Shown here one piece after another: positions 5,603 to 9,587 of a stretch of DNA of 9,587 nt. Position 1 is the first letter of the stretch, and each line of letters starts with the position of its first letter. The DNA is taken from contig JAUVBS010000048.1 of assembly GCA_030591105.1 (NCBI GenBank), positions 1 through 9,587 on the forward strand, read 5' to 3'. The DNA comes from a bacterium. Lineage in GTDB: Bacteria > Krumholzibacteriota > Krumholzibacteriia > LZORAL124-64-63. The notes under the pieces were generated by a model. It was not told where the DNA came from. It ran no database searches and saw only the letters and a program-made list of their open reading frames with translations. The translations under genes were made by a program, and so were the position numbers.

Positions 5603-6796
5603 TCAAGACCGTTCTCGACTGCGCACGGCTGCAGGATGGGGAATGCGGATACGGAGACAGATGAAAAACCCGGCCACGGCAATGGCCGCAGCGATCAAAA
5701 ACACCCAGCGGTAGCCGTATTGCTCCCAGATCACACCGGACACGATGGGCAAGGTCATCGCCACTGCATGGTCGATGGTGATCCCGAGCGAAATGGTCGG
5801 GGTGATGTCGGCTTCGTCGACGGCAATCTTCTGCAGGTAAGTCGTCCGCGCCACGCGTAGCGCGAAGAGCACGTGATCGAGCACATAGGCGGCATAGAGC
5901 AGATAGAGATCGTAAGGGGGCGCAACCAGATCCGCTGCAAATGCATAGACGAGGCAGACGATCAACAGTAGTAGTGAGTCCGCGGCGAGTACGACCCGCT
6001 CGCCCACCCAGTCGATCACGTCGCCGAGTAGCGGCCGCAGCACGACTCCCAGCGTCGAGGAGACCAAAAACAGCAAGGCTATGGTCGTCACCGGGACGCC
6101 GCGCACTGAAACCAGCAACCAGGTCCCGAACACCAGGAAAATCTGTTTACGGATGCCAAACAACGCGCTGATGACGTAAAACAGTCCGTAACGCCGCCGC
6201 ACCACCAGCCGACGCGAGGGGCGATCACCGTGCCCGATCCCGAGCCGGAAGTAGAACCAGCCGGCGATTACCGCCGCGATCGCCGCACCGAAGTAAAAGA
6301 GGTCGAAACGATCGCCAGCAAATCGGGCGATCAGCCAAACCAGAGCCACCCCGCCGATCACGCCCAGATTGCGTGCACCGCCCAGTTGTCCCAACCGGTG
6401 ACCCTCCGCGCCGGCGCGGGCCAGTTTCAACCCCAGCGGGCCCTCGACTGCGAAGATGATGTGGTCGCCCAGCGACCAGACGAAGACCCAGACCACCACC
6501 AGCCACCGGCCGTCAGCCAAGTACCCCAGACCCAGCGCACCGGCAGCAGTCAGCAGCATCGCCACCGCGGCGATACGACTCTCCCGCAAGTGGACGAGTA
6601 GACCGCCGATAACCCAGAGGATCAAGAACCCGGGCAGTTCGCGCGGCAGCTCGAGCCAGCCGCGCTCCTGCGCGCCAAAACCGTGCACCTGGGCCAGGTA
6701 GTTGGTGAGCGTCGCCAGGAAGATGCCCGAAGCGGCTCCGAAGAACAGGGTGGCCAGCAGAACAGACCAGAGATCTTTACGCCGGTTCGCGCTCAA
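5603..6796 (-). CDS. Major facilitator superfamily (MFS) transporter
   Basis: The protein has 397 residues with about twelve hydrophobic segments, roughly at 12-32, 55-70, 76-92, 97-115, 140-158, 165-185, 207-230, 236-256, 268-289, 295-315, 337-357 and 362-382. A basic cytoplasmic loop between segments 6 and 7 (DRPSRRLVVRRR, 191-202) separates the two halves, as usual for MFS. It is expected to be an inner-membrane secondary transporter. The substrate cannot be predicted; notable charged residues in or near the membrane include Asp111-His112 and Glu118 in the segment 4 region and Asp307-His308 in segment 10. The start is a TTG at 6796, chosen because a strong Shine-Dalgarno lies five bases before it and no early ATG exists. 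It heads the leftward series MFS, HEAT, EEP and diverges from the SGNH hydrolase gene across 125 bases. Confidence 0.9.
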   Translation of the reverse strand: MSANRRKDLWSVLLATLFFGAASGIFLATLTNYLAQVHGFGAQERGWLELPRELPGFLILWVIGGLLVHLRESRIAAVAMLLTAAGALGLGYLADGRWLVVVWVFVWSLGDHIIFAVEGPLGLKLARAGAEGHRLGQLGGARNLGVIGGVALVWLIARFAGDRFDLFYFGAAIAAVIAGWFYFRLGIGHGDRPSRRLVVRRRYGLFYVISALFGIRKQIFLVFGTWLLVSVRGVPVTTIALLFLVSSTLGVVLRPLLGDVIDWVGERVVLAADSLLLLIVCLVYAFAADLVAPPYDLYLLYAAYVLDHVLFALRVARTTYLQKIAVDEADITPTISLGITIDHAVAMTLPIVSGVIWEQYGYRWVFLIAAAIAVAGFFICLRIRIPHPAAVRSRERS

Positions 6797-6801
6797 TCCG
6801 G

Positions 6802-6810
6802 ATCACCCCC
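6802..6810 (-). promoter_or_regulatory. Shine-Dalgarno supporting the TTG start of the MFS gene
   Basis: On the minus strand GGGGGTGAT (6802-6810) differs by one base from GGAGGTGAT, the complement of the 16S rRNA tail. It ends five bases before TTG at 6794-6796. This is the main reason to accept the rare TTG start. Confidence 0.7.
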
Positions 6811-6921
6811 TCTGCGGTTTCTCGTACCGGCTCTTGCCGCCACCGAAGCACACCTGTTATCGTGCTCATACGGCTGCGTGGCGTAGCATCCGCCAATGCG
6901 ATACCGGGCTGGAACCATACA

Positions 6922-8013
6922 ATGACCTGGCGACGAATACTCATCTTGCTGCTGAAGTTCGTCGGCGCCTGCGGACTGCTGCTGGTGCTGCTCGAGCTGG
7001 GCACGCGGCTGCTCGCTCCCGTCGATCGTTTCGAGTACATCCCCAACACCTACGACCGCGTCGTCGGTATCCGGCAGCTCCCCAACGCGCGTGGCTTCAT
7101 CGCCTGTCCCGAGTACGAGATCACGCTGCTGATCAACGAACAAGGACTGCGCGATCGACGGTTAGAGTTACCGAAACCGACCGGCACACGTCGCATCCTC
7201 TGTCTCGGCGACAGCTTCACCAACGGGTTCGGTGTCGCTCCGGAACAGACCTTCGCCAAGCTTCTGGAGCGAACCCTCGCCAACAGTGACAGCGAGGACA
7301 CGTCCACCCGTTGGGAAGTGATCAACGCCGGGGTCGCGGCTACCGGCACCGCCCACCAGCTAGCCTGGTACACCGCCGACGGCTATCGTTACGGCGCCGA
7401 GCTCGTACTGTTGACCCTCAGCCCCAACGATTTTCTCGACAGCGCCATCAGCGGTTTGTGGTCTCTCTCGTCCGACAGCACACTGATCCAGCACCCGGCG
7501 CCGCGCAGCCGGACACTCGGAGCGCTACGCCTGACCCGCTACCTCCCCGGCTACGCCACCTGGTTCGCGCGTTCGCACTTTCTGAATGCCGTGAAGCAGC
7601 GTTTCGCGCAGCGTCACCACGCCCACCTCGAGCAGGACAGCCGGACCGCAATCGATGCTGCCGACGAGAGGCACCAACAAACTGCATTGACCGGTGCATT
7701 GCTACGTCGCTTGGCTCAAGAGTGCCAGGAGCACGGCGCGCGTCTGGCCGTGCAGATCGTCCCACCGCTGACCGGTAGCGGAGAGGTCGAACAGCAGACG
7801 CAGCAACTCGTCGCGTTCCTGGCCGCCGAAGGTATCGATTGCATCGACCTGCGCGACCCGTTCGCCCAGCAACAAGATCAGGGCTTGCTCACCAGCTACC
7901 GGATCGATGGCCACTGGACCACCGACGGCCACCGGATAGCCACCGAGCAGATCCGGGCGTGGCTCTACCGGTCGCCGCTGCTCCCGGTCGATCGCTCTGG
8001 CCGCGGACGCTGA
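6922..8013 (+). CDS. Membrane-anchored SGNH/GDSL-family hydrolase
   Basis: SGNH hydrolases are serine esterases or acyl-transfer enzymes; envelope members often act on acetylated glycans or lipids. From ATG 6922 the protein has 363 residues. MTWRR followed by a hydrophobic stretch (6-31) makes an N-terminal anchor, placing the enzyme outside the cytoplasm. Block I is GDSFTNGFGV (96-105, nucleophile Ser98), block II is NAG (135-137, Gly137), block III is SPND (167-170, Asn169), and the final acid/base block is IDGHW (328-332, Asp329 and His331) with a following DGH (335-337). The full catalytic set is present. A longer frame begins at 6862 but would put 20 non-hydrophobic residues before the anchor; the 6922 start is preferred although its ribosome site (GGA, eight bases upstream) is weak. 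The substrate is unknown. The last residues after about 347 overlap the malQ gene on the other strand. Confidence 0.9.
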   Translation: MTWRRILILLLKFVGACGLLLVLLELGTRLLAPVDRFEYIPNTYDRVVGIRQLPNARGFIACPEYEITLLINEQGLRDRRLELPKPTGTRRILCLGDSFTNGFGVAPEQTFAKLLERTLANSDSEDTSTRWEVINAGVAATGTAHQLAWYTADGYRYGAELVLLTLSPNDFLDSAISGLWSLSSDSTLIQHPAPRSRTLGALRLTRYLPGYATWFARSHFLNAVKQRFAQRHHAHLEQDSRTAIDAADERHQQTALTGALLRRLAQECQEHGARLAVQIVPPLTGSGEVEQQTQQLVAFLAAEGIDCIDLRDPFAQQQDQGLLTSYRIDGHWTTDGHRIATEQIRAWLYRSPLLPVDRSGRGR

Positions 8014-9566
8014 TCTGGGCGCCGCCGGTACAACCAGGTCAGTCGCGCCAGCCGCTCGCGGGCAGGGTCGGTAAACGCCGAGGCGGGCATCCGCCAGTCC
8101 CAGTTACCGCTACCGGCACCTGGCAGGTTCATACGCGCCTCACGTCCCAGACCGAGGACATCCTGCATGGTGGCGATAAACGTGTGCGCAACGGACATCA
8201 TCCCCAGCCGGATGAAGGTCCAGTTCGCCTCGTCGATCGGATCGGCGAGATACTCCTGCACGAAATGTCGCGTGCCAGAGTCGGCATCGTGGTGCCACCA
8301 GCCGAGGGTCGGATCGTTGTCGTGGGTCCCCGCGTACACGACGCAGTTGTGTCGGTGTGCGTGGGGCAAGAAGAGGTTGGTCGGATCACTCCAGGCGAAC
8401 TGCAGGACTTTCATACCGGGTAGATCGAAGCGGTCGCGCAGCGCCTCGACCTCTGGTGTGATCACACCGAGATCTTCCGCAACGATCGGTAGGCGACCGA
8501 GCTGCTCCGCCACCGCGGTGAAGAACTCCGCACCTGGCCCAGCTACCCAGCGGCCATTGACCGCCGTCTTGGCGCTCGCCGGTACCTCCCAGTACGCTGC
8601 GAAACCCCGGAAATGGTCGAGCCGCACGATATCGACACAGGCCAGAGCGGCCCGCAATCGCCCGATCCACCAGGCGTAATCCTCAGCACGACAGCGTTGC
8701 CAATCATACAGTGGGTTGCCCCACAGCTGGCCCGTCTCGCTGAAATAATCGGGCGGAACGCCGGCAACGACTGTCGGCGCGCCGTCGGCGCCGAGCTGGA
8801 ACAGATCGCGCCGGACCCAGACGTCGCAACTGTCGTGAGCGACGAAGATCGGCAGATCGCCGAAGAACCGGATCCCTTTCGCCGCCGTGTATTCGCGCAG
8901 GCGTCCCCACTGCCGGAAAAATACCCACTGCTGAAACTTATGGTCGGCGATCGCTGCGGCGGCTTCGGTGCGGGCGCCTGAGATCGCTCCGGGCTCGCGC
9001 AGCGCTAACGGCGAGGGCCACGCGGTCCAGGCCTTGCCGGCGTAGCGGTCCTTCAGCGCCGCGAACAGAGCGTAGTCTTCGAGCCAGTCACTTTGCGCGG
9101 CGCACCAGGTCGTGAAATCCTCGCGTTGCGCGGTGGTCCCGTGCGAACGGAAACGCGCGGCGGCACGCGCGAGCAGGCCGTGCTTGAAGCGGATGACCCA
9201 GCCGTAATCGACGCGATCGGAGGGGAGATCGGGTATCTGAACCAGATCGGCGCGGGTCAGCCAGCCGTCCTCGACGAGGTGCTCGAGACTGACGAGCAGA
9301 GGGTTGCCCGCGAACGCGGAAAGTGTCTGATAGGGAGAATCGCCGAAAGTGGTCGGGCCTAGCGGCAGGATCTGCCAGACACTCTGCCCCGCTTCACTGA
9401 GCCAATCGACGAAACGGAAGGCGCTAGGTCCCAGATCGCCAATACCGAACCGTCCCGGAAGCGAGGTCGGGTGCAGCAAGATCCCGCTGCTACGCGGGAA
9501 CTGTTCGCGCTCTCCGATGGTCGTCGTCACGCAGTCTGCCTGTCGGGCTTCGCTCGTCGCGGTCAT
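7965..9566 (-). CDS. malQ: 4-alpha-glucanotransferase (amylomaltase, GH77)
   Basis: MalQ transfers alpha-1,4-glucan segments between maltodextrins, releasing glucose; it acts in the cytoplasm in maltodextrin and glycogen metabolism. The protein has 533 residues from ATG 9566. Family marks are SSGILLHPTSLPG at the N-terminus (26-38), the nucleophile Asp317 (IVRLDHFRG), the acid/base Glu364 (IVAEDLG), the third acidic residue Asp416 (GTHDND), and NLPGAGSGNWDWR (480-492) near the end. All three catalytic carboxylates are present. The start is uncertain: ATG 9566 has no clear Shine-Dalgarno, but its ATGA could overlap the stop of an upstream gene. GTG at 9530 (residue 13), with AGG eight bases before it, is the alternative and would still keep the conserved N-terminus. 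The conserved domain ends near residue 515; an 18-residue basic tail (RRPDQRPRPERS...) follows and overlaps the SGNH gene. Confidence 0.95.
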   Translation of the reverse strand: MTATSEARQADCVTTTIGEREQFPRSSGILLHPTSLPGRFGIGDLGPSAFRFVDWLSEAGQSVWQILPLGPTTFGDSPYQTLSAFAGNPLLVSLEHLVEDGWLTRADLVQIPDLPSDRVDYGWVIRFKHGLLARAAARFRSHGTTAQREDFTTWCAAQSDWLEDYALFAALKDRYAGKAWTAWPSPLALREPGAISGARTEAAAAIADHKFQQWVFFRQWGRLREYTAAKGIRFFGDLPIFVAHDSCDVWVRRDLFQLGADGAPTVVAGVPPDYFSETGQLWGNPLYDWQRCRAEDYAWWIGRLRAALACVDIVRLDHFRGFAAYWEVPASAKTAVNGRWVAGPGAEFFTAVAEQLGRLPIVAEDLGVITPEVEALRDRFDLPGMKVLQFAWSDPTNLFLPHAHRHNCVVYAGTHDNDPTLGWWHHDADSGTRHFVQEYLADPIDEANWTFIRLGMMSVAHTFIATMQDVLGLGREARMNLPGAGSGNWDWRMPASAFTDPARERLARLTWLYRRRPDQRPRPERSTGSSGDR

Positions 9567-9587
9567 GGGGTTGCCGTTGCGGTACTC
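9563..9587 (-). CDS. Possible 3' tail of a gene upstream of malQ
   Basis: On the minus strand, one frame entering from the window edge reads STATATP and stops at TGA (9563-9565), overlapping the malQ ATG as ATGA. This matches the hutU-thyX junction style and would explain the weak ribosome site of malQ. Only seven codons are visible, so this could be chance. Confidence 0.2.

Noticed and set aside
5295..5606. Minus-strand small open frames across the MFS-HEAT gap (for example 5295-5606 and 5470-5682)
   Set aside because: They overlap the HEAT and MFS genes out of frame, and the residues are Arg-rich shadow-type sequence; the gap is better explained as a structured leader.
6879..6895. An inverted repeat TGGCG/CGCCA in the divergent gap between the MFS and SGNH genes as an operator
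   Set aside because: Only five pairs around a seven-base spacer; I found no convincing promoter on either strand to go with it.
6862..6921. An upstream start for the SGNH hydrolase
   Set aside because: It adds 20 residues before the membrane anchor, with no supporting ribosome site.
1..9587. tRNA or rRNA genes, CRISPR arrays, insertion sequences, defence systems
   Set aside because: I found no clover-leaf with a CCA/T-loop pattern, no regularly spaced repeats, no transposase or terminal repeats, and no defence-type domains; the genes are metabolic or envelope-related.

Overview
The window is 9.6 kb of GC-rich bacterial DNA with dense, mostly single-copy genes. A Sec signal peptide and a lipobox point to a Gram-negative type of envelope. 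I cannot fix the phylum. The long form of urocanase, the small secreted proteins and the HEAT-repeat protein would fit a Myxococcota- or FCB-type lineage, but this is an impression and not a result. I see no mobile element, tRNA, rRNA or CRISPR array, and no sign of recent transfer. No stretch longer than 300 bases lacks a gene; the largest gap is about 170 bases (336-507).

Layout: (1) Positions 1-335, minus strand: the 5' part of a small secreted protein, read from a near-consensus sigma70-type promoter in an AT-rich island at 330-400. (2) Positions 508-3497, plus strand: a two-gene unit of urocanate hydratase (hutU, long form) and flavin-dependent thymidylate synthase (thyX), joined by an ATGA stop/start overlap. 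(3) Positions 3554-6796, minus strand: three genes read in the order MFS transporter, membrane-anchored HEAT-repeat protein, and endonuclease/exonuclease/phosphatase-fold lipoprotein, with gaps of 129 and 144 bases. (4) Positions 6922-8013, plus strand: a membrane-anchored SGNH/GDSL hydrolase, divergent from the MFS gene. (5) Positions 7965-9566, minus strand: malQ (4-alpha-glucanotransferase), whose 3' end overlaps the hydrolase gene tail-to-tail by 49 bases.

The genes are mainly housekeeping or accessory metabolism: histidine breakdown, dTMP synthesis, maltodextrin/glycogen metabolism, transport and envelope enzymes. One possible functional link is hutU with thyX, through one-carbon units on folate. 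The most interesting non-coding signal lies between the MFS and HEAT genes. There, 86 bases (5496-5581) can fold on the minus strand into a compact three-way junction with stems of 8, 9 and 5 perfect pairs and one-base linkers, ending six bases before the Shine-Dalgarno of the HEAT gene. I regard it as a candidate structured leader RNA that I do not recognise.
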